64,000 nucleotides of DNA from Gp6-AA40 sp032156805. Lineage in GTDB: Bacteria; Acidobacteriota; Vicinamibacteria; Vicinamibacterales; UBA2999. This document shows, piece by piece, positions 1 through 8,592 of this stretch (the first letter of the stretch is position 1; each line of letters begins with the position of its first letter). Position numbers and translations under genes: made by a program. Under the pieces are notes generated by a model. That model saw nothing but the letters and a program-made list of their open reading frames with translations, made no database searches and had not been told where the DNA came from. The DNA is taken from NCBI GenBank assembly GCA_032156805.1, contig JALDXQ010000006.1, positions 1-64,000 of the forward strand, given 5' to 3'.

Positions 1-756
1 CCCGCCGCCAGCGCGCCCGCCAGCCGTCGCAGCGCGTCCGGTTCGTTCGTCACCTGCCGCCTCTCGAATCTGGCGCAGGTCGAGCGCCGCGCCTGCGGCG
101 AGCGCCGCGCCCTGAGCCGCAACAGCCTTTCTCGGATCGTTGGCCTTACCCAGCGCCGGTCCACGACCGCGCTGCGCCGGGTTCGATCGTGCCGCGATGT
201 CTGCACCACTCTCGAGCAGGAACTTGACGGCGGGAGCATGGCCTTCATCGGATGCCCACATCAGCGCCGTCGTCCCGCGCAGCGTCTCCTTCGCATTGAC
301 GTCGGCACCGGCCTCGACCAGGACCTTCATCGCCTCGACACTGCCCGTGCGCGACGCGGTCATCAACGGCGTCCGTCCGAGCGGAAGCATCTCGTTCGGA
401 TCGGCACCCGCCACGAGCAGCGCCTTGATGATCGCGGCATCGCCGTTCACGCAGGCCAGCCAAAGCGGCGTCGAGCCCGCGCGGTTGGCCGCCTTCGGAT
501 TGGCGCCCGCACGAATCAGCGTATCGACCAGTTCCTTGTCGCTCTTGAACACTGCCCAGTGGAGCGCGGTCGCACCGTCCGCCTGCGGTGCGTTGACGTC
601 GGCCTTCTTCGCGATGAGGGATTGCACAGCGACCTTGTCGCCGCGCGCGGCGGCGTCGGCGACGGGACTTGCTGCCTCAGCCGCGGACACGACGCCCGTC
701 ACCAGGATCGCGAACAGCAACCCTTTCGTGAACTTCGTGAGCTTCGTGCTGATCAC
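1..756 (-). CDS. Secreted ankyrin-repeat protein, 3' end cut by window edge
   Basis: Reading leftwards from a GTG at 756 the frame stays open for all 252 codons to the window edge, so the C-terminus is missing. The first ~25 residues form a signal peptide (LLFAILVTGVVSAAEA). Five or so ankyrin repeats follow, with the usual phrases DGATALHWAV, GSTPLWLACVNG, LGRTPLMTAS and RGTTALMWAS, each followed by a helix and a GAD(V/P)N-type turn. The start overlaps the stop of the DUF1552 gene as GTGA, so the two are translationally coupled. Ankyrin repeats bind other proteins; an exported one beside a DUF1592/DUF1552 pair probably serves the same unknown envelope process. The last ~30 codons are Gly/Ala/Arg rich and could hide a frameshift. 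No ATG is available near the coupling point, so GTG is the best start. Confidence 0.85.
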   Translation of the reverse strand, partial: MISTKLTKFTKGLLFAILVTGVVSAAEAASPVADAAARGDKVAVQSLIAKKADVNAPQADGATALHWAVFKSDKELVDTLIRAGANPKAANRAGSTPLWLACVNGDAAIIKALLVAGADPNEMLPLGRTPLMTASRTGSVEAMKVLVEAGADVNAKETLRGTTALMWASDEGHAPAVKFLLESGADIAARSNPAQRGRGPALGKANDPRKAVAAQGAALAAGAALDLRQIREAAGDERTGRAATAGGRAGGG

Positions 757-2102
757 AGCGCCTCCAGACGACCTGTGGAGTCGCCAATGCTGTCCTGTTC
801 GATGCCGTACTTCTCGAGAATGCTGAGCAGCAGGTTCCCGGTCGGGATCTGCTTGGACGGATACGCCAGGTGGCGCCCGCCCTTCATCTTCCCGTTGAGA
901 CCACCGACCAGGACGTGCGGCACGTCGTAGTGCACGTGCTGATTCGAGTTCCCCATGTTGCTGCCATAGAGAATCAGCGAGTGATCGAGCAGCGTCCCGT
1001 CGCCGTCCTGTGTCTTGGCGAGGCGGTCGGCGAGGTGCGCGATCATCTTCACGTGGTAGACGTTGATCTTCGAGAGTTCCGCAATGCGCCGCGGGTCCTC
1101 GCCGTGATGCGACACGCCGTGGAAGCCCGCCGTCGGCGCTTCGCTCTCGGGATAGGTACGGCCCGTGAGGTCGCGCGCGAACAGCAGAGAGCCGACGCGC
1201 GTGATGTCGGCCTCGAACGCCAGCGCCAGCAGGTCGAACTGCAGCTTGATGTGCTCGTCGAAGGTTTGCGGCACGCCGACGGGCACCTCGATGTTCTCCG
1301 GCGCGACCGCTGATGCTTTCATCGCGATCTGCAGGCGGCGCTCGATCTCGTTCACGTTCTGCGCGTATTCATCGAGCCGCTGGCGATCCGCCGCGCTCAC
1401 GTCGCGTCGCAGGCGCGCGAGGCTGTCGGTCAGCGAATCGAGAATGCTTTGATCGCGCTTCCGCCGGGAGCTGCGGAGCTCCGCCGTGCTTCCGTCGCCG
1501 AACATGCGCTCGAACACCACTTGGGGATTGAGCTCCATCGGCAGCGGCGAGGTCGGCGAGGCCCACGAGATCGTGTTCGTGTAGGTGCAGCTGTACCCCT
1601 CACCGCAGTTGCTCGAATTCGCCCCTGGGTCCTCGACGGCCAGCTGCATCGAGGGCATCAGGTTTTCCTGACCGATCTTCTGCGCAATGAGCTGGTCGAT
1701 GGTGGTGCCGCAGTGAACGTCGGCCCCAGCCGTCTTCTTCGGCTTGTTCGCGCACAGGAACGCCGCGGCGACCCAGTGATCGGCACCGGTCACACCGGGA
1801 GGCGGTTCCGCCGACCGGGAGTGAAGTCCGCTCAGGATGACCGTCTGGTCCCGGAAGGGTTCGAGCGGGGTCCAGATATAGGGGAGCTCGCCGACCAGCG
1901 GGCCCTCTGCCGTCGGTACCCAGTAGCCCGGCGCCGCCCCGTGCGGCACGAAGCAGCCCACGAAGCGCGGCTTCGGGGTGGCCGCAGTTTGTGCGAGCGC
2001 CGTTGCCGCCGGCACCATCGATTCGAGAAATGGCAGCGACAGGACGGCGCCAGCGCCACGGAGAACCGTTCGTCGGGAGATGTGCTTCTTGGTCAGAAAC
2101 AT
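753..2102 (-). CDS. DUF1552 family secreted protein
   Basis: This 449-residue protein belongs to the DUF1552 family, found mainly in planctomycetes, verrucomicrobia and acidobacteria next to DUF1592 cytochrome proteins. The N-terminus has a twin-arginine signal (ISRRTVLRGAGAVLSLPFLE) and a cleavage region ending in ATALA, so it should be exported folded. The body shows the family phrases PRFVGCFVPHGAAPGYW, SGLHSR, SYTNTISW-like and HGVSHHGED. Length is normal. No catalytic residue is established for the family and I assign no reaction. It lies about 110 bp downstream of the DUF1592 gene on the same strand, with a palindromic repeat between them, and its stop overlaps the start of the ankyrin gene. 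Family membership is sure; function is unknown. Confidence 0.9.
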   Translation of the reverse strand: MFLTKKHISRRTVLRGAGAVLSLPFLESMVPAATALAQTAATPKPRFVGCFVPHGAAPGYWVPTAEGPLVGELPYIWTPLEPFRDQTVILSGLHSRSAEPPPGVTGADHWVAAAFLCANKPKKTAGADVHCGTTIDQLIAQKIGQENLMPSMQLAVEDPGANSSNCGEGYSCTYTNTISWASPTSPLPMELNPQVVFERMFGDGSTAELRSSRRKRDQSILDSLTDSLARLRRDVSAADRQRLDEYAQNVNEIERRLQIAMKASAVAPENIEVPVGVPQTFDEHIKLQFDLLALAFEADITRVGSLLFARDLTGRTYPESEAPTAGFHGVSHHGEDPRRIAELSKINVYHVKMIAHLADRLAKTQDGDGTLLDHSLILYGSNMGNSNQHVHYDVPHVLVGGLNGKMKGGRHLAYPSKQIPTGNLLLSILEKYGIEQDSIGDSTGRLEAL

Positions 2103-2135
2103 ATGATGTCGGCCTCGATATATATCTCGAATTGT

Positions 2136-2191
2136 GTAGTCCGGCTAACCACCTTCGCCAAGGCTATGGTGGTCAAGAAGCCGGACACTAC
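2136..2191. repeat. Extragenic imperfect palindrome
   Basis: The left arm GTAGTCCGGCTAACCACC pairs with the right arm GGTGGTCAAGAAGCCGGACACTAC, allowing two small bulges, around a core TTCGCC-AA-GGCTAT that can also pair. It sits between the DUF1592 and DUF1552 genes. Size and dyad form fit a REP or MITE-like repeat. It may act as a processing or attenuation hairpin inside the operon. A short degenerate piece with the same TTAGCCGGAC word occurs near 60660. Confidence 0.6.
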
Positions 2192-2204
2192 GTGCTACCG
2201 CGTA

Positions 2205-4718
2205 CTACCGCGACGCGTGCTGCGTGTTGGCGGCACTCACCGCCTTCTGATTCATCAGGAACGCATCGCTCTTCACGATTCCCAGGACCAGCGACGAGAA
2301 CCGGTACTTGTTGGCCGCCGCGTCGCGAGCGATCTCCCGCACCATTGGCATGTCCTGGTACTCGACGCCACGGCCGAGAGCATACGTCATCAGCTTCTCG
2401 GTCACGACGCGAACGAACTGATCGGAGTAGCGCAGCAGCGCGGCACGCAGCGTCACGACGCCGTCAACCTTGGTACCGTCAGGCAGCACCCCGGTCGCAT
2501 CGACCGGCACGCCCTCGTCGAGCGTGCGCCACGCGCCAACCGCGTCGAAGTTCTCGAGTGCGATCCCCATCGGCTCGAAAATCTGGTGACACGTTGAGCA
2601 GGTCGGGCTGATGCGATGCATCATCAGCTGTTCCTTCATGGTCGGCACCTTCGTGTTACCGGCGGTATCGGTCGCCTGCTCCTTGAAGGCTGGCACATCC
2701 GGCGGTGGCGACGGCGGCTCGACGCCGAGGAACGTCACCAGGAACCACTTGCCGCGAGTCACGGGCGCCGTGCGCGCGGCAGCCGATGTCACGGTCATCA
2801 GCGCACCCTTGCCGAGCAGGCCGCGCCGCATGTCGAGTTCGGCCGGCAACGTCACTCGCCGGAACTGCGGGCCGTAGATGTTCGGGATTCCGTAATGCTT
2901 GGCCAGGCGCTCGTTGACGAACGTGTCATTGGCCGTCAGCAGATCAACGACGCTCCGATCGTCCTGCACGATGCTGGCGAAGAACAACTCGATCTCGCGC
3001 TGATAGGCGCTGCGCAGGTTGTCGTCGAAGTCCGGGAAGATGTTGACGACCGGCTCGCTCGTCTTCAGTGAGCGAACGCCGAGCCACTGACCGGTGAAGT
3101 TCGAGACGAGCGCCTGCGAGCGCGGGTCGCGCAGCATGCGTCGCACCTGCTGCTCGAGCACCGCTGGATCTTTCAGCTTTCCCTGCGCCGCGATGTCGAT
3201 CAACTGATCGTCCGGGATGCTGCTCCACAAGAAGAACGCCAGGCGCGACGCGAGCTCGAGATCGCTGAGGCGATAGCTCTTGCCCGCTGCAAGGTTTGCC
3301 GGCTCCCGTTCGCCGCGGTAGATGAACTCGGGATCCGCAAGAATGCGCTGCAGCGCAGCCTCGATACCGGCGTCGAAGGACCCACCTTCCTGCCGGCCAC
3401 CCTGATAGAACTCCATCAGCGAGTTGAGGTCCGCCGGCGTCGTCGGACGACGGAAGGCATGTTTCGCGAGCGTGGACACGATCCTCCGCGCACAACCCGC
3501 TTCCTCGCGCGGCATCTTCGGCGTGCAGACGAAGATCTTGCGGCGGCTCGCCGTGTCCGTGGGCGCCGTGGCCTCGAAGGGTCCTTCGATGGTGACCTGA
3601 CCGACGTGCGGATAGAACTGGAATCCCGGAATCTCGCCCGGTGTGTTCATCGTCCGCTGGAAAGGCCGGTTCAGTTCGCTGCCCGGCACGTCGTTGGTCG
3701 CGATGAACGTCACGCCGACGGTGTGCTGTCCTGCCTTGATCGGAACCCGAGGCGTGGACTTGCCGTTGCCGGTCGTGCTCTTGATTTCCTTGTCCCAGTC
3801 AAACAGGTAAACAGGCTCACCATCGACGGTGACTTCGAGTCTCTCACCTGGAATCTGGCCAAGAACGGCCTGGAAGTAACCCGTGACCCCTTTCACCTTG
3901 AAGGAGTACATGCCGTCAGCCGGGAACTGGTGCTTGATCAACATACCGCCGCGAGTGCCGAACGGCAGCCCCTCGATGTGATGGTTCTGCGCCGTATCGG
4001 CGGGCACGTCGAATACTTCCTGCCGGGGATCACCCACCGTCCCGATTGCCAGACGGCTGATCTTTCCAGCCGCGGACAGATACGCCTCCATCAACGCGGG
4101 CGACATCGTCAGGGCGCCTGCGATGTTGTCGAACCCGCGCGTCGAGTCGTCCGAGGGAAGGAATTTCGTCGCGTCAACCTCGAGCGAGAGCAGATCGCGG
4201 ATCGCATTTGCGTATTCGGTGCGATTGAGGCGATGCAGTCCTGGCGCAGGGAGATGCTGCTCGGCAGTCGAATCGAGCTGGCCCTCCATCCAGTCGAGGA
4301 AGGAATCCAGAGTCGCCGCATCAGGCCGGCGCGAATTCGTCGGCGGCATGAGGCCGGCGCGAACCTTCCGGATGACCTTCTCCGCGATTTCAGGATGAGC
4401 GGTGAGTTGCGCGAAGTCCACCTGGTCCTTCTCGAGGACCAGACCACCGGTCTTCAGACGCGCGTTGTGACACGTCACACAGTACTGATCCACCAGCGCG
4501 CGAGCTTTCGTGGGATCGTGCGCCGTGGTTGCGGGTACAGCTGCCCTGGTCGTCTGCGCCGCCTGAGCGGGCTGCCCGGCCGGCTGCGGGCGCGGCGTCG
4601 AAGCCGCCGGAGCCGTCGATCGTGGGGCCGGAGAGGGTGCGGTTCCACCCGATTGACCGGATATCAAAGCCACCGAAAAGAGGGCGACACACGTACCGAT
4701 TAGAAGTCTCGAAGTCAC
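2205..4718 (-). CDS. Planctomycete cytochrome C / DUF1587-1592-1588-1585 protein
   Basis: The protein has about 837 residues with a signal peptide (LLIGTCVALFSVALISG), then a Pro/Ala-rich linker. A c-type heme site CVTCHNA lies near residue 80 (planctomycete cytochrome C domain). DUF1587, a carbohydrate-binding-like jelly roll, DUF1595, DUF1592, DUF1588 and DUF1585 segments follow. A second CxxCH, CSTCHQ, is near residue 708 in DUF1588. Such proteins are periplasmic or outer-surface multidomain cytochromes whose electron partner is unknown; they pair with DUF1552 proteins, as here. Two in-frame GTG codons exist, at 4724 and 4718. I choose 4718 because a TTGACA box, a 17-bp spacer and TAGATA precede it by 7 nt, so transcription should begin at or next to this codon, and 4724 would lie upstream of the transcript. 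Confidence 0.9.
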   Translation of the reverse strand: MTSRLLIGTCVALFSVALISGQSGGTAPSPAPRSTAPAASTPRPQPAGQPAQAAQTTRAAVPATTAHDPTKARALVDQYCVTCHNARLKTGGLVLEKDQVDFAQLTAHPEIAEKVIRKVRAGLMPPTNSRRPDAATLDSFLDWMEGQLDSTAEQHLPAPGLHRLNRTEYANAIRDLLSLEVDATKFLPSDDSTRGFDNIAGALTMSPALMEAYLSAAGKISRLAIGTVGDPRQEVFDVPADTAQNHHIEGLPFGTRGGMLIKHQFPADGMYSFKVKGVTGYFQAVLGQIPGERLEVTVDGEPVYLFDWDKEIKSTTGNGKSTPRVPIKAGQHTVGVTFIATNDVPGSELNRPFQRTMNTPGEIPGFQFYPHVGQVTIEGPFEATAPTDTASRRKIFVCTPKMPREEAGCARRIVSTLAKHAFRRPTTPADLNSLMEFYQGGRQEGGSFDAGIEAALQRILADPEFIYRGEREPANLAAGKSYRLSDLELASRLAFFLWSSIPDDQLIDIAAQGKLKDPAVLEQQVRRMLRDPRSQALVSNFTGQWLGVRSLKTSEPVVNIFPDFDDNLRSAYQREIELFFASIVQDDRSVVDLLTANDTFVNERLAKHYGIPNIYGPQFRRVTLPAELDMRRGLLGKGALMTVTSAAARTAPVTRGKWFLVTFLGVEPPSPPPDVPAFKEQATDTAGNTKVPTMKEQLMMHRISPTCSTCHQIFEPMGIALENFDAVGAWRTLDEGVPVDATGVLPDGTKVDGVVTLRAALLRYSDQFVRVVTEKLMTYALGRGVEYQDMPMVREIARDAAANKYRFSSLVLGIVKSDAFLMNQKAVSAANTQHASR

Positions 4719-4725
4719 AAACACT

Positions 4726-4754
4726 TATCTACGCGGAGAGACCATTCCTGTCAA
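4726..4754 (-). promoter_or_regulatory. Promoter of the DUF1592 operon, apparently leaderless
   Basis: On the minus strand TTGACA (4754-4749), a spacer of exactly 17 bp and TAGATA (4731-4726) form a sigma70-like promoter with a perfect -35. The GTG at 4718 lies 7 nt after the -10, which puts the predicted first transcript base at the start codon. Confidence 0.65.
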
Positions 4755-4962
4755 GGATTCTCTGGGCTGCGGCAGAGGCGAACAACGACCAAAGACGCCG
4801 GGAAAACAGCGGCGAGATGACGTCCGGCGCTGAGGCGTTTCCCATCCTGGCACTCGAGTGTCGTGCAACACATCTGAAGCTGTGCGATTTGCGCCGGAAC
4901 CTCGGTAGATCATCCTGCGCCGTACCCCTGACACACGCTGCCGAACTCTCCCCAAACATGGC

Positions 4963-5147
4963 TAACCAGAGTGTGTATACTTCCCGCCGAAGGTCGGCAT
5001 TGACTCTTCCTCTTGCGCTTTCTCTGGAGGAACTTCGGACCCCACCTCATACCGTCGACCTCTGGCTCATCCCCACGTATCGGCACTCATGCGATCCCTT
5101 CCGGTTCCCTGCCTTCCCTGGTACTACCGCATTGGAGGAGGAACACG
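4963..5147 (+). promoter_or_regulatory. Conserved leader of Oar-like receptor 1
   Basis: The 185 bp before the receptor start are closely matched by the 186 bp before receptor 2. Conserved blocks are TAACCAGAGTGTGTATACTT (a possible -10, TATACT at 4976-4981), CACGTATCGGCACTCATGCG and the Shine-Dalgarno ATTGGAGGAGGAACACG. No good -35 is visible. The rest of the gap 4755-4962 shows no gene. The leader could hold a promoter plus a long regulated 5' UTR. Confidence 0.5.
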
Positions 5148-8100
5148 ATGTGTATCTTCGCGAGTCGATCGGTGGCGGCCCTTTTGGTGGTCCTGCTTCT
5201 ACCGGCGGCTGCGTTCGGGCAGGCCGCCATCACAGGTGTGGTCCGCGATACTTCTGGCGCAGTCCTGCCAGGTGTCACGGTTGAAGCGGCAAGTCCCGTC
5301 CTGATCGAGCGCACGCGGTCGGTGGTCAGCGACGACACCGGTCAATATCGCATCGTCGATCTTCGTCCCGGCAGCTACGCCCTGACATTCACGCTGCCCG
5401 GTTTCAACACCGTGAAACGCGAGGGCATCGAGTTGAGTGGCGACTTCGTTGCCACGGTCAGCGTCGAGCTACGGGTCGGGGCGCTCGAAGAAACCGTCAC
5501 GGTCACTGGCGAATCGCCGATCGTGGACGTCCAGAGCGCGCGCGTCCAGACCATCGTCGACCGGGAGGTCATCGCGGCGATTCCGTCGTCGAGGAACGCC
5601 ACAGGCATCCAGTCGCTGGTCCCGGGGATGAGCAGCAATGGCGATTCCGGCGGTATCACGGGCGGCACGGGCGGAACTGCCGGCAACATCCACGGCGGGC
5701 GCGCATCCGATTCGCGAACGCTGCATGACGGCATCAACACCGGATGGGCCGGCGCCAATTCGAACGCCGCCATCTCGAACGTCGCCGGCTCACAAGAGGT
5801 CGTGTTGACCACATCGGGAGGATTGGGTGAAGCCGAAACCGCCGGTGCGACCCTCAACATCATCCCGCGCGATGGCGGCAACGACTTCAGCGGCACGTTC
5901 TTCATATCGGGCGCGAACAGCTCCATGCAAGGCAGCAATTACACGCAGGCGCTACAGGATGCCGGCCTGCGGTCCCCGCAGGAGCTGAGAAAGGTTTTCG
6001 AGTTCAACCCGATGGGCGGCGGCCGCATCATCCGCGACAAGCTGTGGTTCTACGCGACGTATCGATCGCTCACCGCCGAAAACACAGTGCCCGGGATGTT
6101 CTCCAACCGCAACGCCGGTGATCCTACGAAGTGGGTCGTTGACTTCGATACCAGCAAGCTCGCCTACAACGACAACATCGATTGGAACGCCATCGGGCGC
6201 ATCACGTGGCAGATCTCGCCGCGCAACAAGTTCAGCCTGAGCCACTCACAGCAGTACAGCAGGCGGAACGCTGAAGGCGGTGGCCAGGCCACGCGAACGC
6301 CGGAAGCCGTGGGCCTGACGCTCTACACGCCTGGCTTCATTCAGACGGCGACCTGGGCGTCGCCCTTTACCAATCGCCTCCTCTTCGAGGCCGGGTGGGG
6401 CAACTACTTCGCCAAGTACGCCAATTCCGCTCCGCGTATCGACGGCACGCACAACGACGCGATGATTTCGGTCGTGGAACAGTGCTCGAATGCGACTCTC
6501 TGTCCCCAGTTCGGCGGAATTCCCAACCTCGTCTACCGCCTTCACCAGCCGCTGCAACAGGGCTTCGAGAATCACCAGATTGGCACGATTGCGCAGATGC
6601 GGGCGTCGGCGTCGTATATCCCGGGCTCGCACAATCTGATATTTGGGTATCAGGGCAACGTCAGCCACCCGAGCCAGAGCTATTTCAACTACACGCCGTT
6701 CATTCAGTACCGATTCAACAACGGCATTCCCAACCAGCTCACGCAGACCACGATCTTCCCGGGTACGGTGAAGTATCAGCGCAACATCCTGATGACATCC
6801 CTCTATGCGCAGGACACGTACACACGTTCGCGCCTGACGCTTCAGGGTGGACTCCGGTTCGATGCCATCGGCACCGGCTACCCGGACACCGGCGTCGGGG
6901 GCCCCGACTATCTGCTGATGCCAACGCGCATCTTCTATGGGGCAGGCACCACCGATGAAATTCACTGGAGGGACATCACGCCGCGCGTCGCCGCAGCGTA
7001 TGACCTGTTCGGAAACGGTAAGACGGCTGTCAAGTTCAACCTCGGAAAGTACGTGACAGCGCTCACTGCCAGCAACAGCGATCTCGACCTTCACCCTCTC
7101 ATCCGCACGACCCCGCAGACGACGCGGACGTGGAACGACACGTTCTACCCGGTTGGCGACCCGCGCCGGAGCAACTATGTGCCCGACTGCAACCTGATAA
7201 GCCCCGATGCGAACGCTGAATGCGGCCGCATGGACAACCAGAACTTCGGCAAAGAAGTGTTCACGAAGAGGTTCGACTCCGAACTGATTCACGGTTGGGG
7301 CAAGCGGACCTACAACTGGGAGACGGGTATCTCAGTGCAGCAGGAGTTGGCACCTCGTGTCGGCCTCACGGTAGGCTACTTCCGCCGCTGGTTCGGCAAC
7401 TTCTACACTGCGGACAACCTCCTGACTTCGGCGGCCGACTACACGCCGTTCAGCATTCCGGTCCCCGTCGATCCCCGTCTGCCGGGCGGCGGCGGTGGCA
7501 CGGTCACCGGGCTGTACAACCTGGTGCCGAACAAAGTTGGCCAAGAGGACATGTACCAGCAGCTCTCCTCGAACTTCGGCGAGATGACTGAGAACTGGCA
7601 TGGCGTGGACGTGAGCCTCAACGCCCAGCTGCGCAACGGACTCACCGTGCAAGGCGGTACGAGCTCCGGCCGGCGGCTCCGGGACAACTGCGCGATCCGG
7701 GCAGTACTCCCCGAGACCTACTCATGGGACAACACATCGGCGGTCCAGACGACGCGCGTCACGACCACGGCGGGCTCCGGGCAGAACGCAGGGCTCCAGG
7801 ACTACTCGTGTCGGGTCGTCGAGCCGATGCGCACCTCTTTCCGAGGCCTCGCCACCTATGTCATACCGAAAGTCGACGTGCAGGTGAGTGGCACGTGGCG
7901 GAGCGACCCGGGTGACGACCTGCGGGCGGACTACGTCGTGACCAGCGCAATCGCGGCGCCTTCGCTGGGCCGCCCCTTGTCGTCGGGCAATGTGACCGTG
8001 AATCTCATCCCGCGGGGCACTTTGTATGGTGCTCGTGTCAACAACATCGATCTTCGGATCGCTAAGATTCTCCGCTTTGGCGGGGCACGTGCACAGTTCG

Positions 8101-8255
8101 GCGCGGACCTCTACAACCTGCTGAACACCGACGTGGTGACGGCGTACAACAACGGCTACACGGCGCCGACGACAGCCCAGGGGAGCATCTGGCTCACGCC
8201 GACGGCGATTCTGCCCGCGCGTTATGTGCGGCTCAACATGCAGCTGGACTTCTAA
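5148..8255 (+). CDS. Oar-like TonB-dependent receptor, copy 1
   Basis: This outer membrane receptor of about 1035 residues has a signal peptide (SVAALLVVLLLPAAAFGQ). An N-terminal carboxypeptidase-regulatory-like beta-sandwich follows (AAITGVVRDTSGAVLPGVTV to LPGFNTVKREGIEL, residues 25-105). Then come a plug domain (VTVTGESPIVDVQSARVQ to the IIPRDGGN region) and a long barrel ending in the aromatic LNMQLDF typical of BAM-inserted proteins. The Oar family imports or exports large substrates through TonB energy; no substrate is known here and no SusD-like partner is nearby. The start at 5148 follows GGAGGAGG and gives a clean signal peptide; longer readings add an improbable extension. It is the first of three tandem copies. 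Its body resembles copy 3 more, but its leader and first ~100 residues resemble copy 2. Confidence 0.93.
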   Translation: MCIFASRSVAALLVVLLLPAAAFGQAAITGVVRDTSGAVLPGVTVEAASPVLIERTRSVVSDDTGQYRIVDLRPGSYALTFTLPGFNTVKREGIELSGDFVATVSVELRVGALEETVTVTGESPIVDVQSARVQTIVDREVIAAIPSSRNATGIQSLVPGMSSNGDSGGITGGTGGTAGNIHGGRASDSRTLHDGINTGWAGANSNAAISNVAGSQEVVLTTSGGLGEAETAGATLNIIPRDGGNDFSGTFFISGANSSMQGSNYTQALQDAGLRSPQELRKVFEFNPMGGGRIIRDKLWFYATYRSLTAENTVPGMFSNRNAGDPTKWVVDFDTSKLAYNDNIDWNAIGRITWQISPRNKFSLSHSQQYSRRNAEGGGQATRTPEAVGLTLYTPGFIQTATWASPFTNRLLFEAGWGNYFAKYANSAPRIDGTHNDAMISVVEQCSNATLCPQFGGIPNLVYRLHQPLQQGFENHQIGTIAQMRASASYIPGSHNLIFGYQGNVSHPSQSYFNYTPFIQYRFNNGIPNQLTQTTIFPGTVKYQRNILMTSLYAQDTYTRSRLTLQGGLRFDAIGTGYPDTGVGGPDYLLMPTRIFYGAGTTDEIHWRDITPRVAAAYDLFGNGKTAVKFNLGKYVTALTASNSDLDLHPLIRTTPQTTRTWNDTFYPVGDPRRSNYVPDCNLISPDANAECGRMDNQNFGKEVFTKRFDSELIHGWGKRTYNWETGISVQQELAPRVGLTVGYFRRWFGNFYTADNLLTSAADYTPFSIPVPVDPRLPGGGGGTVTGLYNLVPNKVGQEDMYQQLSSNFGEMTENWHGVDVSLNAQLRNGLTVQGGTSSGRRLRDNCAIRAVLPETYSWDNTSAVQTTRVTTTAGSGQNAGLQDYSCRVVEPMRTSFRGLATYVIPKVDVQVSGTWRSDPGDDLRADYVVTSAIAAPSLGRPLSSGNVTVNLIPRGTLYGARVNNIDLRIAKILRFGGARAQFGADLYNLLNTDVVTAYNNGYTAPTTAQGSIWLTPTAILPARYVRLNMQLDF

Positions 8256-8272
8256 GAGCGTCAGCTCCCAAT

Positions 8273-8331
8273 CCCCAATTTCCAACTTCCAATAGACAGT
8301 CTTGGGAGTCGGGAGTTGGGCGTTGGGAGTT
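8273..8331. repeat. CCCAA(C/T)TT-type hairpin repeat after receptor 1
   Basis: A run of CTCCCAAT, CCCCAATT, TCCAACTTCCAA units faces, across a short loop (TAGACAGTC), the complementary TTGGGAGTCGGGAGTTGGG and CGTTGGGAG. It forms a long imperfect stem directly behind the stop codon. A related element follows receptor 3. It may act as a transcription terminator, but its low-complexity unit structure marks it as a repeat family. Confidence 0.65.
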
Positions 8332-8406
8332 ATGCGGCCCGGCCCCCGGGTAGCCACCCCGGGCAGCACTCCTTACGCACGCAGCAGAACTATCCCCAAA
8401 CCGCGG

Positions 8407-8592
8407 TAACCAGAGTGTGTATACTTCCCGCCGAAGGTCGTCAGTGACTCTTCTTCCAAACGTCCCTCCGGAGGAATCTCGGGCCCCAATTCATACACTC
8501 GGCGTCTGGTCAATCTCCACGTATCGGCACTCATGCGATCCATTCCGGTTCCCGGTCTTCCCTGGAAACACCCCCATTGGAGGAGGAACACG
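8407..8592 (+). promoter_or_regulatory. Conserved leader of Oar-like receptor 2
   Basis: It matches the leader of receptor 1 almost throughout, including TAACCAGAGTGTGTATACTT at its left end, CACGTATCGGCACTCATGCG and GGAGGAGGAACACG before the ATG. The conservation reaches well beyond a core promoter. The gap 8332-8406 holds only GC-rich sequence with a CCCGGG dyad. Confidence 0.5.

Noticed and set aside
1991..2611. Plus-strand frame containing the string LRQGYGGQE
   Set aside because: The string is the translation of the palindromic element at 2136-2191, and the rest of the frame is opposite real genes.
4958..5284. Possible conserved leader peptide (VYTSRRRS... and STYRHSCDPFRFP...) in the leaders of receptors 1 and 2
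   Set aside because: The frame has different starts in the two copies and the similarity is explained by nucleotide identity of duplicated leaders; I found no shared start with a ribosome site.
7722..8369. Minus-strand frame with WKLEIGDWELT
   Set aside because: It is produced by the hairpin repeat behind receptor 1 and by the opposite strand of the receptor gene.
8338..8370. CCCGGG dyad as a terminator of receptor 1
   Set aside because: The arms are two copies of the self-complementary CCCGGG around 7 bp with no T-run; the longer hairpin repeat just before it is the better candidate.
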